Shown in pieces: positions 51,447 to 60,960 of a stretch of DNA of 64,000 nt; positions within the stretch are counted from its first letter, which is position 1, and every line of letters begins with the position of its first letter. Origin of the DNA: Crocinitomix sp044361315 (GTDB lineage: Bacteria; Bacteroidota; Bacteroidia; Flavobacteriales_D; Crocinitomicaceae). The stretch spans positions 186,001-250,000 of the forward strand of contig JBIKJA010000002.1 in NCBI GenBank assembly GCA_044361315.1. The letters are read 5' to 3'. Under the pieces are notes generated by a model that had not been told where the DNA came from, searched no databases, and saw nothing but the letters and a program-made list of their open reading frames with translations. The position numbers and the translations under genes are program-made.

Positions 51447-52785
51447 TTTGGATAAAATACTTAAAGAAGCTTTAGATGGATACGAGGCGCCCTTTAACCC
51501 GCAAATGTGGGATAAAGTAAGTAGTCAACTTAGCCCTATCGAAGATACTTTCAGGAATTCGGTTGATGCTTACGAAGCTCCCTACAATCCTGCTGCTTGG
51601 TCTGCAATCAAAAATAAAATTGGACCTTCAAATTCATTGTGGAAATGGATTACGGGTTCAGCTGCTGTGATCGCTTTAACTGCAGTTATTGTGATCAATA
51701 TTCCTCCCTCTGAAACTGCTGATGACAAACAAATCACTAATCAAAACGCATCTAATACCGAAAAAACAGTTGTTACAAATGAAAATTTAATAACTCAAAA
51801 CAATGTATCTACTGTTGATAATAATTTGTCTAACGAAACGGAATCATTGAAGATCGGAAATATTGAAAATACAGAAAACAATTCTAGATCAAATTCTTTA
51901 GAAAACATTAGCGGAACAGCTGCTCAAACAACAAATTCTGGAAACAGTAATCCAACTCATTTAACAGTGCCAATTGATGAACAAATTGAATTAGGTGTTG
52001 CGCAGGAATTAAAGTTCAAAGCTGATTTCTCGATGAGTGCAGTTGAAATCTGCGCAGGTGATTTCATCCATTTTAATCCTAAAATTACCAAACAAGGATT
52101 AATTTATTCATGGAATTTTGGAGAAACAACCATCAACACTTTAGGTGGAACGAACTATAATTTTAATACACCAGGCGAGCAAATTGTGGTATTAAAAGTA
52201 CTGGATCCTGAAACGAATAAAGTTTTAGCGACTTCAAGTGAAAACATACGGGTAAATGAAGTTCCATTGGTACTGTTTGAATTAGAAAAATCGAAAGAGC
52301 CAATCCCTTTGTACGAATTCCGTCCAGTTTCTGACGAACAACTTGACTTGATTTGGAAAATAAATGGAAAACCGGTTTCTGATCGCTCAGAATTCAGCTA
52401 TACTTTCAGAGAAGAAGGAGCTTACCAAGTGAAATTAGCGGCATCGAATCAGGCAGGATGTTCAAGTGAAAGTTCACAAATCGTAACCATTCAGGAAAAC
52501 TTCAACCTTCTTGCTCCAACAGCTATTAATCCAGCAAGCAATAACTACGCTTCCGCAACTTTCATTCCAGCAGCGCTTTACATTCTTGAACTGCCGTTTG
52601 TTATGACAATTTTCGACAAAAAGGGTGAATTAGTGTTCACCACCACAACTACAGAAAACCCTTGGGATGGTAGAATTTTAAACAATTCAGAAGCACCAGC
52701 TGGGTCATATATTTGGCAAGTTGAGTTAAAAAATAGCAATGGAATCGTTGAAACGTATAAAGGTCAACTATTCTTGACCAGATAG
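51439..52785 (+). CDS. Chimeric anti-sigma-like membrane protein with PKD and gliding-type C-terminal domains
   Basis: 448 residues from the ATG at 51439 (GTG two codons earlier also possible). The cytosolic N-terminus holds a tandem repeat with 30-residue period: YEAPFNPQMWDKVSSQL (15-31) and YEAPYNPAAWSAIKNKI (45-61). This resembles the short helical motif at the start of Bacteroidota proteins paired with ECF sigma factors. One transmembrane helix follows (about 71-88), then an Asn/Thr-rich linker (about 90-195). A PKD-like domain (IYSWNFGETTIN, about 198-258), a second Ig/PKD-like domain (about 275-345) and a C-terminal gliding-type module (IFDKKGELVFTTTT, ENPWDGR, APAGSYIWQVELKN) complete it. 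The last is normally a T9SS type B signal, here on an inner-membrane protein. Confidence 0.75.
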   Translation: MNDLDKILKEALDGYEAPFNPQMWDKVSSQLSPIEDTFRNSVDAYEAPYNPAAWSAIKNKIGPSNSLWKWITGSAAVIALTAVIVINIPPSETADDKQITNQNASNTEKTVVTNENLITQNNVSTVDNNLSNETESLKIGNIENTENNSRSNSLENISGTAAQTTNSGNSNPTHLTVPIDEQIELGVAQELKFKADFSMSAVEICAGDFIHFNPKITKQGLIYSWNFGETTINTLGGTNYNFNTPGEQIVVLKVLDPETNKVLATSSENIRVNEVPLVLFELEKSKEPIPLYEFRPVSDEQLDLIWKINGKPVSDRSEFSYTFREEGAYQVKLAASNQAGCSSESSQIVTIQENFNLLAPTAINPASNNYASATFIPAALYILELPFVMTIFDKKGELVFTTTTTENPWDGRILNNSEAPAGSYIWQVELKNSNGIVETYKGQLFLTR

Positions 52786-52810
52786 ACATTTTAATAACCA
52801 AACAATTAGA

Positions 52811-52843
52811 AAAATGCATGAAATAAATTCATGCATTTTTTTG
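52811..52843 (+). terminator. Intrinsic terminator of the sigma/anti-sigma operon
   Basis: A perfect 12-bp stem (AAAATGCATGAA with TTCATGCATTTT) has a 5-base loop followed by TTTT, 25 bases after the stop. Confidence 0.8.
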
Positions 52844-52863
52844 TAAATTGTTATATTATTGCG

Positions 52864-52871
52864 TACCTTTG
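52864..52871 (+). promoter_or_regulatory. Promoter of the SiaC-like gene
   Basis: TACCTTTG is a perfect TAnnTTTG. TTTG at 52840-52843 is 20 bases upstream, normal Bacteroidota spacing. The leader is about 65 bases. Confidence 0.65.
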
Positions 52872-52942
52872 TTAGCATCAGAGAGGTTGAAAGTGAAACC
52901 TGATTACAACCTTTCGTATTCAAAGAACTGTAAGAAAACGAA

Positions 52943-53326
52943 ATGTCACTAGAAATAAAAGCTACATTAAAAACGCCGAAAGTCCTTGTCAATTTTGAGG
53001 AGGGAATTATTTTGTTGGCCGGAATCTCAATCCCTGAAGATCCTTACGCTTTTTATAATCCGGTCATTGAAGAAATCGAAGCATACCTTTTGGCGCCAAA
53101 GGAGAATACTCGGCTCGAATTTAAATTAGAATATTTTAATACTAGTTCAACTTTAGTCATCCGAAACCTGATTCGCGACATCTCACAGCAAATCACAAAT
53201 ACCAAATTAAAAATTTATTGGTATTATGAAGAGTATGATGATGATATGAAGGAAGCGGGCGAAGAATTTCGTCTACTTTTTAAAGATTTAGATTTTGATT
53301 TAGTGGAAGTTGCAGAATTTGAATAA
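52943..53326 (+). CDS. SiaC family (DUF1987) regulatory phosphoprotein
   Basis: 127 residues. SiaC-type proteins are small phospho-switch regulators. In Pseudomonas, SiaC is phosphorylated by SiaB, dephosphorylated by SiaA, and activates a diguanylate cyclase. Family features seen: GISIPEDPYAFYNPVIEEIE near the start, KLEYFNTSSTLVIRNLI (the FNTSS segment carries the phosphorylated Thr/Ser) and IYWYYEEYDDDMKEAGEEF. No siaA, siaB or cyclase gene is adjacent. It has its own promoter, so its partners must be elsewhere. Confidence 0.88.
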   Translation: MSLEIKATLKTPKVLVNFEEGIILLAGISIPEDPYAFYNPVIEEIEAYLLAPKENTRLEFKLEYFNTSSTLVIRNLIRDISQQITNTKLKIYWYYEEYDDDMKEAGEEFRLLFKDLDFDLVEVAEFE

Positions 53327-53418
53327 CCTTTTTTTTTACCAACAGTTTTAAAGTCTAAATTGTTGATTAATTAATGGTTTTTATCCCCAACTTTTGTTTT
53401 TCAGGAATTAATTTTTCT

Positions 53419-53426
53419 TACCTTTG
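53419..53426 (+). promoter_or_regulatory. Promoter of the first M4 metallopeptidase
   Basis: TACCTTTG matches TAnnTTTG, and TTG at 53394-53396 lies 22 bases upstream. It overlaps the region before the TTG start at 53431, which supports the ATG at 53464. Confidence 0.6.
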
Positions 53427-53463
53427 ATGCGTGTTATATTTCCCTCAAAATCAACGCACCAAC

Positions 53464-56400
53464 ATGAAAAATAATTATACTAAATTAGTACTATTCACAC
53501 TGACGATCTTGTTTGCTGCGAATTCTTTTACCCAAGATATTATCAAAGGACAAGAAGCCTCTAAAATCATTCGCGGGAGTGAACTCATTAGAAGCAGTAA
53601 ATATTCTACTTTGCCTTCATACGTTAAAATGCAGCAAGGTCAAGGAATTGTTTCTTATCAGTTTAGACAATGGATGAAAGACAACATGAAAATGGACCCT
53701 GCCGTCGATTTCAAGATTATGAAAGTAGAAGGCGACGAATTAGGGATGATCCATACCCGACTAAGACAAACATACAATGGGATTCCTGTCGAAACTGGCA
53801 CATGGGTTACGCATGCAAAAAACAATGTCATTCAATCGATGAATGGGTTAATTTTTAAAACAATTGCAGCTCCTTCTACTCCTTCAATCACTGAGGCAGA
53901 AGCACTTGAAAAAGCAAAGCAATTTGTTGGTGCTGAACAATATAAATGGGAATTACCAGAAGAAGAAGCTCATTTAAAATGGGAAAGTGGGAATCCTAAC
54001 GCTACCTATTTTCCGAAAGCAGAATTAGTTTTCGCTCCACGTAATTTTATCATCGGCGCGGACAACTTTCGGTTAGCTTATAAATTCAATATCTACGCGC
54101 AAGCTCCATTATACAGATCTTTTGTCTATGTGGATGCAATCACAGGTGAAATAATTGGAGAAAATGCAATCATTCACCATGTTGACACACCAGGCACTGC
54201 AATAACAGCATACAGTGGTCCACAACCAATTATCGCGGATAGCTTTGGTGGTTCGTATCGCTTGCGAGACGGTTCAAGAGGTTTGGGAATTCGCACCTTT
54301 GATTTAAATAATGCTTATGGTTATGGGGGTGCGGTTGACTTTGTAGATGCTGATAATACATGGAATAATATCAACCCTCAAAAAGACGAATATGCAACTG
54401 ATGCGCATTGGGCAACAGAAAAATCGTACGACTATTTTAATGATATGCATGGAAGAAATAGTATTGATGGCACTGGATTTCAATTAAATAGCTATGTTCA
54501 TTACGGAGTTAATTATGTCAATGCTTATTGGGACGGATCGAGGATGACTTATGGAGATGGGAATGGTGCTCCATACACCCCGCTTACTTCGATAGATATT
54601 GCTGGCCACGAAATAACCCATGGTCTAACAAACTTTACTGCAGATTTGATTTATTATGGTGAGTCAGGCGCTTTGAATGAGTCATTTAGCGATATTTTCG
54701 GAACAGCAATTGAGAATTTTTCACGGCCAGCAGATTGGGATTGGTTGATGAGTGATGACATTGGTGCGCCATTTAGATCGCTTCAAAACCCAAATATGTT
54801 TGGTCATCCAGATACGTATTTCGGAACATTTTGGCAACCTTTAGTGGGACCAGATAACGGTGGCGTTCATAGCAATAGTGGTGTTCAAAATTACTGGTAT
54901 TATTTACTGGTGGCTGGAGGTACAGGAACCAATGACATCGGCGATGCATTTGATGTTTCAGGAATTGGCTTCACCTCTGCGAATGCAATCGCATTTAGAA
55001 ACTTAACCGTTTACCTCACTGATGGATCAGATCACGCAGATGCTCGTTTTTTTGCAATCCAATCTGCAATTGATCTTTTTGGTGCTTGTTCAATCGAAGA
55101 AGTAGAGACTACTAACGCTTGGTATGCAGTTGGAGTTGGACCAGAATACGTTACAATTGTTGATGCAAATTTCAGCTCAACAATTGGTTGTTTTCCTGCA
55201 GGAATTGTTGATTTTACAGATCTTTCAACAGCAGGAGCAGGAGTTATTGATACCTGGGATTGGGATTTTGGCGACGGAGGAACAGCTGCGGTAGCAAATC
55301 CTTCGCATACATTTGCGGGAATAGGAATTTATCCTGTCGAATTAAGAGTAATGAACGATTTAGGATGTGAAGATTTATTTACGTTTGACGTAAGCGTTTT
55401 TGATGCGCCAAATGTGAATTTTTCAGGAGTTGCATTTTGCGAAGGAGATCTTACGGCCTTTACTGACGCTACAACTATTGCATCAGGAACAATTACTGGA
55501 TGGGAATGGGATTTTGGTGATGCAAGTACTTCGTTGCTCACCGATCCAACTCATACTTTTGGCACCTTTGGAACGTTTGATGTGAAATTAGTAGCAATTT
55601 CTGATAATGGGTGCGAAGACTCAATCATCACGCCAATTACAATTAATGCGCGACCGATTGCAGACTTCACTTTTGCAGATAATTGTGAAAATGTTGATGC
55701 TGAATTCACAAACACATCAACATCACCAGATGGAGGGATTTTAACTGATTTTACTTGGGATTTTGGAGATGGTTCACCGACCGTAACCCTTGTTTCTCCA
55801 GCACATGATTATGCTACACTCGGAGATTACACCGTTACATTAGATGTGGTTTCTGATGAAGGATGTACAAATTCAGTTTCTTATATCATTAGTCAATTTT
55901 CCATTCCAAGTGCCGACTTTTCCGTGGCAGACGTTTGTATTGGCGAGAATGCTGCATTTTCCGACCTATCTACCATCCTCGCTCCAGAAATAATTGCTGG
56001 TTTGTCTTGGGATTTCGGCGATGGTGGTACAGGAATTGGTGGAACACCTACCCATATTTACATTTCAAGCGGTATTTTTGATGTAACATTAACTGCTACC
56101 TCTGCAAATGGTTGTGAAGATGAAATCACCTTGCCGTTAACAGTTCACGCGGCACCTGATGCTAATTTCTCAGCCACTATTGTCTGTATAAATGGCGCAG
56201 CTACAAATTTTACTGATTTATCAACGATTGCTGGCGTTGGAAGTATAACAAGTTGGACTTGGTTATTTGATGATGGCTCAGGATCGGCACTTGAAAATCC
56301 AATTAAAAAATATACGATGCCAGGTGTTTATGATGCTGAACTAACTGTGGTATCGGATTTTGGGTGCGAAGACGTAATCACAATACCTGTAAAAGTTCAC

Positions 56401-57213
56401 GAAAAACCTACCGCCAATTTTACTTCTGATGTCACTGAAATTTGTAGTCCAGATTGTATCGAATTTACAAGTTTATCTTCTTCTGCAACAAGCGATATCA
56501 CTTCTTGGAAATGGAGGGCGGAAGATGGAAGCACCTCCACTTTTGAAAATCCACGAATTTGTTTTTCAGCTGTGGTAAGTGATCAATTGTATGATATCGA
56601 ATTAATTGTTAGCAATGACTTAGGATGTAAAGACACATTGACAGTGATTGATTTTGTTGGAGTTAATGCAACACCAGTAGCATCTTTTACTTCAAGTCCA
56701 ACTCACATTGATGTATTCGATACGGAAACATTCTTTACTAATACATCGGATTATGCATCATCATTTATTTGGGATTTTGGTGATTATTCAGCAACTTCTA
56801 ATGAGGTTGATCCAATTCATATCTACCCACAAGTACCCGGCACCTATCCAGTGACATTGCAGGCATTTAGTTCTAATGGATTATGCACAAGTGTTGCCAA
56901 AGGTCAGGTATTGATTAACGATGTCATCATCTATTACATTCCAAACACTTTCACGCCTGATGGAGATACCTATAATGAAACATTCAAACCAGTCTTTATA
57001 TCGGGATACGATCCGTATGATTTTCATTTGATGATTTTTAACCGATATGGCGAAATTATTTTTGAAACTTATGACGCTTCTTATGGTTGGAACGGAGCAT
57101 TTGGTGATCGAGGTTTGGTCGAGTCAGGTGTCTATATTTGGACATTAGAATTTAGAGAGACACAAACTGACAAACGTCATAAAGATACTGGTCATGTTAC
57201 CATATTAAAATAA
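53464..57213 (+). CDS. M4 (thermolysin-type) metallopeptidase with seven PKD repeats and T9SS type B signal
   Basis: 1249 residues. Signal peptide, propeptide (FTP/PepSY-like, about 30-240), then the M4 catalytic domain. Zinc ligands are His in HEITHG (about 382 and 386) and Glu in GALNESFSD (about 406), the thermolysin spacing of 24. The catalytic His lies in NGGVHSNSGVQNYWYY. After about residue 560 come seven PKD-type repeats, each with a WDFGDG-like core or a variant (for example TWDWDFGDGGTAAV, GWEWDFGDAST, WTWLFDDGSGS). The end is a gliding-type module: YIPNTFTPDGDTYNETFKPV, IFNRYGEIIFET, ESGVYIWTLEFRE. Expected to be a surface protease. It is adjacent to a paralogue with a different sorting signal. 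Confidence 0.93.
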   Translation: MKNNYTKLVLFTLTILFAANSFTQDIIKGQEASKIIRGSELIRSSKYSTLPSYVKMQQGQGIVSYQFRQWMKDNMKMDPAVDFKIMKVEGDELGMIHTRLRQTYNGIPVETGTWVTHAKNNVIQSMNGLIFKTIAAPSTPSITEAEALEKAKQFVGAEQYKWELPEEEAHLKWESGNPNATYFPKAELVFAPRNFIIGADNFRLAYKFNIYAQAPLYRSFVYVDAITGEIIGENAIIHHVDTPGTAITAYSGPQPIIADSFGGSYRLRDGSRGLGIRTFDLNNAYGYGGAVDFVDADNTWNNINPQKDEYATDAHWATEKSYDYFNDMHGRNSIDGTGFQLNSYVHYGVNYVNAYWDGSRMTYGDGNGAPYTPLTSIDIAGHEITHGLTNFTADLIYYGESGALNESFSDIFGTAIENFSRPADWDWLMSDDIGAPFRSLQNPNMFGHPDTYFGTFWQPLVGPDNGGVHSNSGVQNYWYYLLVAGGTGTNDIGDAFDVSGIGFTSANAIAFRNLTVYLTDGSDHADARFFAIQSAIDLFGACSIEEVETTNAWYAVGVGPEYVTIVDANFSSTIGCFPAGIVDFTDLSTAGAGVIDTWDWDFGDGGTAAVANPSHTFAGIGIYPVELRVMNDLGCEDLFTFDVSVFDAPNVNFSGVAFCEGDLTAFTDATTIASGTITGWEWDFGDASTSLLTDPTHTFGTFGTFDVKLVAISDNGCEDSIITPITINARPIADFTFADNCENVDAEFTNTSTSPDGGILTDFTWDFGDGSPTVTLVSPAHDYATLGDYTVTLDVVSDEGCTNSVSYIISQFSIPSADFSVADVCIGENAAFSDLSTILAPEIIAGLSWDFGDGGTGIGGTPTHIYISSGIFDVTLTATSANGCEDEITLPLTVHAAPDANFSATIVCINGAATNFTDLSTIAGVGSITSWTWLFDDGSGSALENPIKKYTMPGVYDAELTVVSDFGCEDVITIPVKVHEKPTANFTSDVTEICSPDCIEFTSLSSSATSDITSWKWRAEDGSTSTFENPRICFSAVVSDQLYDIELIVSNDLGCKDTLTVIDFVGVNATPVASFTSSPTHIDVFDTETFFTNTSDYASSFIWDFGDYSATSNEVDPIHIYPQVPGTYPVTLQAFSSNGLCTSVAKGQVLINDVIIYYIPNTFTPDGDTYNETFKPVFISGYDPYDFHLMIFNRYGEIIFETYDASYGWNGAFGDRGLVESGVYIWTLEFRETQTDKRHKDTGHVTILK

Positions 57214-57220
57214 AAATTCA

Positions 57221-57250
57221 AAAACCGAGGATTGTAATTCTCGGTTTTTT
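57221..57250 (+). terminator. Intrinsic terminator after the first M4 gene
   Basis: AAAACCGAG (57221-57229) pairs with CTCGGTTTT (57240-57248), followed by more T. It separates the two paralogues into distinct transcripts. Confidence 0.8.
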
Positions 57251-57327
57251 TTGATTTAACAAAACATTTCAAACTTTTGCTTGTTCAAACAATTATAATT
57301 AACTTTAGGACGTCAAAAAATCAATCT

Positions 57328-60300
57328 ATGAAACAAATAAACATGAAGTTTATTTATCTTACGCTAATCGCCTTGCTCCCACTTGGCCTTTTTAGCCAAA
57401 TAAATACACAAAATTCAACTAACTCCAATCGACTAAATAATGCCGAAACTGTTCGGGAAAGCAAATTTAGTTCTTTACCTTCTTTTGTTAAGTTCAGACC
57501 GAGCGATCAATTTGACATTGATGAATTAAAACAATGGATGACCTCCAATTTTAAATTCACCCCAGGTATCGGTTTTGAACTAATTCGACAAGATGAGGAT
57601 AATTTAGGTCATGTTCATTATCGTTATCAGCAGACTTTAAATGGCCAACCCATTGAAGATGCTATCTGGATTGCACACACTAAAAATGACAAAGTGTATT
57701 CACTGAACGGGTTAATTTATGATAAAATAACCACCACAACGAGTGCTACACTTTCTGAATCGGATGCACTTTCAAAGGCTTTAGAACATGTAGGTGCGAC
57801 CCTATACAAATGGCAAATGCCCGAAGAAGAAGCCCATTACAAAATGGAAACTGGTAATCCAAATTCAACCTATCAACCTATTGCAGAGGTAGTTTACGTT
57901 TCGCGTGCGTGCAGTTTTAATGCCGAATCATACCGACTAGCATATAAATTTAATATCTATGCACATGCACCACTTTCACGGGCAGAAATATACGTGGATG
58001 CGGTTACTGGCGAAATTATTCGTGACAATAAATTACTTTACCATGTTGACACTCCGGGAGTAGCACATACAGCTTACAGCGGCGAAAAACCTATCATTGC
58101 AGATAGTTTTGGTGGTACTTACCGTTTAAGAGACGGAAGTCGCGGTAATGGAATTCGTACATTTGACATGAACCAAGGTACAAGTTACGGTGGTGCTGTT
58201 GATTTTATCGATACGGATAACGATTGGAACAATATCAACCCACAAAAAGATGAATACGCTACTGATGCACATTGGGGTTCAGAAATGACGTACGACTACT
58301 TTTTCATCGAACATGAACGAAATAGTATCGATAACAGTGGTTTTTTATTAAATAGTTATGTTCATTATGATGTTGGTTATGATAATGCCTTTTGGGATGG
58401 AAGCCGTATGACGTATGGCGATGGATCAGGTTTTTTCTCTCCCCTTACCTCAATTGATGTTGCTGGTCATGAAATTACACACGGGTTAACCAATTTTACG
58501 GCTGATTTAGTTTACGCTGATGAGTCTGGTGCATTAAACGAATCTTTTAGCGATATCTTCGGAACGGCGATTGAACAATATGGCCGTCCTGAAGATTGGG
58601 ATTGGTTGATTGGTGCAGATATAGGCTTGACTGGTCCACTTAGATCGATGTCAAATCCAAACGCAGAGGGAGATCCTGACACCTATTTTGGAGATTTTTG
58701 GGCGCCATTAGGCGGTGGGGATGCTGGAGGTGTTCATACCAATAGTGGTGTACAAAATTTCTGGTTTTATTTGCTAACGGAAGGTGGTTCAGGCACAAAT
58801 GATAACGGTGACGCATATACCGTAGAGGGTCTTGGAATTGAAAGTGCTGGGGATATTGCTTTTAGAAATTTAACAGTATACTTAACTTCAAGTTCGCAAT
58901 TTGAAGATGCTCGTTTTTATGCCATCCAATCAGCAACCGATCTTTTTGGTGTTTGTACTCATGAGGTTGAACAAACTGCTAATGCTTGGTATGCTGTTGG
59001 CGTGGGTGCGATATACAACCCTGAAACAACCGCTGCCTTCTCAAGCCCTGACACATTCGGTTGTTCAATTCCACACAACGTTACCTTCAACAACGAAAGC
59101 GAAAATGCAATCACATTTGAATGGGATTTTGGTGATGGTGGAACAAGTACCGAAGAAAATCCGGTGCATGCCTACACCGCAGCAGGTACATATACAGTAA
59201 CTTTAACTGCCGATGGTGGAGATTGTGGAACAGACGAAATTGTAATGGTTAGCTTCATTACCGTCAATCCAGATGCTGATTGTATTGTGATTTTACCAGA
59301 AGAAGGAACTGCAAGTACACAAACTTCGTGCGAAGGTACAATTTATGACAGTGGAGGTCCTGGTGGTGAATACACCGCCGGTGAAGATTCTAAACTCACC
59401 ATTTCACCATTTGGCGCATTAAATGTTGAGTTGACATTCCCATTCTTTGATGTTGAAGAAGGTCCTGGGGCTACCTGCGATTATGACTATTTAGACATTT
59501 TTGATGGACCAAACGAATTTGCTCCGTTGATTGGTCGTTACTGCAATAATGAGATGCCAAGTGATTTGAGTTCTTCTGGATCATCAATCACCTTAGTTTT
59601 CCATTCAGATGGTGGATTAGAATTAGATGGTTTCCAAATTAATTGGACTTGTAATTTGCCAGACTCTCCACCAGTGGCAGATTTTAGTGAAAATTCAACT
59701 TTTTCATGTGATGGAACTGTGTATTTCACTGATAGATCAACAAACTCGCCAACTTCGTGGGCATGGGATTTTGGAGATGGAGGAACATCTACCGAACAAA
59801 ACCCAAGCCATACATACGCAGCAAATGGTGTTTACGATGTCACTTTAACAGCAACAAACGGAATCGGCAGTGGGGAGATTATTGAAACAAGTCATATTAC
59901 GGTTGCGTTAACTGAAAACCCTGTTGTAACCGACGACAATGTTTGCCAAGACGGTGAAGGAGTGCTCATCGCAGAAGGTAGTGAAGATTTAAATTGGTAC
60001 GAAGATCCAACCGGAGGAGTGCCTTTTTTTACAGGAAACACCTATACAATTCCTGAATTAGCCGCTACAACAACTTATTATGTGGAAAGTCATATTATGT
60101 CGCCATCTTTGTTTGTCGGGCCAGAAGATAACACTTTTGGTGGTGGTGGATTTTTTAACGGAGATCAACATTTGGTTTTCAACTGTCCAACTCCAGTAAT
60201 TTTAAAATCTGTGGAAGTGTATGCTAACGGTTCAGGAAATCGAACGATTGAATTAAGAAATAGCGACGGTTCATTGATCGAATCAAAAACGGTGAATATT

Positions 60301-60828
60301 CCAAATGGTAACAGCACGGTTATCCTTGATTTCAATTTGCCAGCTGGTACAAATTTACAATTAGGAACTGAACTTGGAAGCGCGCCAAATATGTATCGCA
60401 ACAACAGTGGTAGTCCAGATTATCCTTTTATCTTGCCAGAAGGAGTTGAAATCGTTTCTTCAAGCGCAGGTTTAGATTTTTATTATTTCTTCTACAATTG
60501 GGAAATTTTAACCTATGAATGTTTGAGCGGCCGTGTTCCTGTGACAGCCACCATCGTGGATTGCCTAACCATTGAGGAAGAAATTGGTCAATCAATTAAT
60601 TTGTATCCAAATCCAACACGCGGAGAAATAACGGTTAGCACTGGTAATTTGCATAGCGGCACTATTCAAATTAAAGACATCGTCGGAAAAACAATCGCTA
60701 CGATTTCATTTAATTCAAATAATTTCGTGGTTGACTTAAATCAATACCGAGCAAATGGCACCTACTTTGTGACATTTGTCGATGATTCGGGAACGGTAAT
60801 TTCGACCAAAAGAATTGTTAAAATGTAA
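57328..60828 (+). CDS. M4 metallopeptidase paralogue with PKD, CUB and Ig-like domains and T9SS type A signal
   Basis: 1166 residues from the ATG at 57328; another ATG follows at 57343. The propeptide and catalytic domain closely follow the neighbour (HEITHG about 381, Glu in GALNESFSD about 405, His in GGVHTNSGVQNFWFY). After the catalytic domain the architecture differs. One PKD repeat (FEWDFGDGGTSTEENPVHAY) is followed by a CUB-like domain (CDYDYLDIFDGPNEFAPLIG) and a second PKD repeat (WAWDFGDGGTSTEQNPSHTY). An Ig-like domain (EDLNWYEDPTGGVPFF), a beta domain and a C-terminal type A sorting domain (NLYPNPTRGEITVSTG, GTYFVTFVDD, STKRIVKM) complete it. A TAACTTTA box with TTG upstream precedes it. 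Confidence 0.93.
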   Translation: MKQINMKFIYLTLIALLPLGLFSQINTQNSTNSNRLNNAETVRESKFSSLPSFVKFRPSDQFDIDELKQWMTSNFKFTPGIGFELIRQDEDNLGHVHYRYQQTLNGQPIEDAIWIAHTKNDKVYSLNGLIYDKITTTTSATLSESDALSKALEHVGATLYKWQMPEEEAHYKMETGNPNSTYQPIAEVVYVSRACSFNAESYRLAYKFNIYAHAPLSRAEIYVDAVTGEIIRDNKLLYHVDTPGVAHTAYSGEKPIIADSFGGTYRLRDGSRGNGIRTFDMNQGTSYGGAVDFIDTDNDWNNINPQKDEYATDAHWGSEMTYDYFFIEHERNSIDNSGFLLNSYVHYDVGYDNAFWDGSRMTYGDGSGFFSPLTSIDVAGHEITHGLTNFTADLVYADESGALNESFSDIFGTAIEQYGRPEDWDWLIGADIGLTGPLRSMSNPNAEGDPDTYFGDFWAPLGGGDAGGVHTNSGVQNFWFYLLTEGGSGTNDNGDAYTVEGLGIESAGDIAFRNLTVYLTSSSQFEDARFYAIQSATDLFGVCTHEVEQTANAWYAVGVGAIYNPETTAAFSSPDTFGCSIPHNVTFNNESENAITFEWDFGDGGTSTEENPVHAYTAAGTYTVTLTADGGDCGTDEIVMVSFITVNPDADCIVILPEEGTASTQTSCEGTIYDSGGPGGEYTAGEDSKLTISPFGALNVELTFPFFDVEEGPGATCDYDYLDIFDGPNEFAPLIGRYCNNEMPSDLSSSGSSITLVFHSDGGLELDGFQINWTCNLPDSPPVADFSENSTFSCDGTVYFTDRSTNSPTSWAWDFGDGGTSTEQNPSHTYAANGVYDVTLTATNGIGSGEIIETSHITVALTENPVVTDDNVCQDGEGVLIAEGSEDLNWYEDPTGGVPFFTGNTYTIPELAATTTYYVESHIMSPSLFVGPEDNTFGGGGFFNGDQHLVFNCPTPVILKSVEVYANGSGNRTIELRNSDGSLIESKTVNIPNGNSTVILDFNLPAGTNLQLGTELGSAPNMYRNNSGSPDYPFILPEGVEIVSSSAGLDFYYFFYNWEILTYECLSGRVPVTATIVDCLTIEEEIGQSINLYPNPTRGEITVSTGNLHSGTIQIKDIVGKTIATISFNSNNFVVDLNQYRANGTYFVTFVDDSGTVISTKRIVKM

Positions 60829-60848
60829 TAAAATTTAAACGAATGAAT

Positions 60849-60884
60849 AAAAAGCAGTTTCAAGCAATTGGAGCTGCTTTTTTG
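60849..60884 (+). terminator. Intrinsic terminator after the second M4 gene
   Basis: AAAAAGCAG (60849-60857) pairs with CTGCTTTTT (60874-60882); the loop contains a further CAA/TTG pairing. A T-tract follows. Confidence 0.75.
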
Positions 60885-60909
60885 TTTGTCAAAAATTGTT
60901 CAAAACGAT

Positions 60910-60917
60910 TATATTTG
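60910..60917 (+). promoter_or_regulatory. Promoter of gcvT
   Basis: TATATTTG matches TAnnTTTG, and TTTG at 60885-60888 lies 21 bases upstream. It overlaps the longer open frame and therefore fixes the start at 60961. Confidence 0.65.
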
Positions 60918-60960
60918 CTTTTTGCCGCAAAGGTCGACACACTCTAATAAAAAAAATAAA

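Noticed and set aside
55150..56920. DNA repeat array in the M4 gene
   Set aside because: The periodicity comes from seven divergent protein PKD domains; DNA identity between units is low and there are no spacers, so it is not a CRISPR or satellite.
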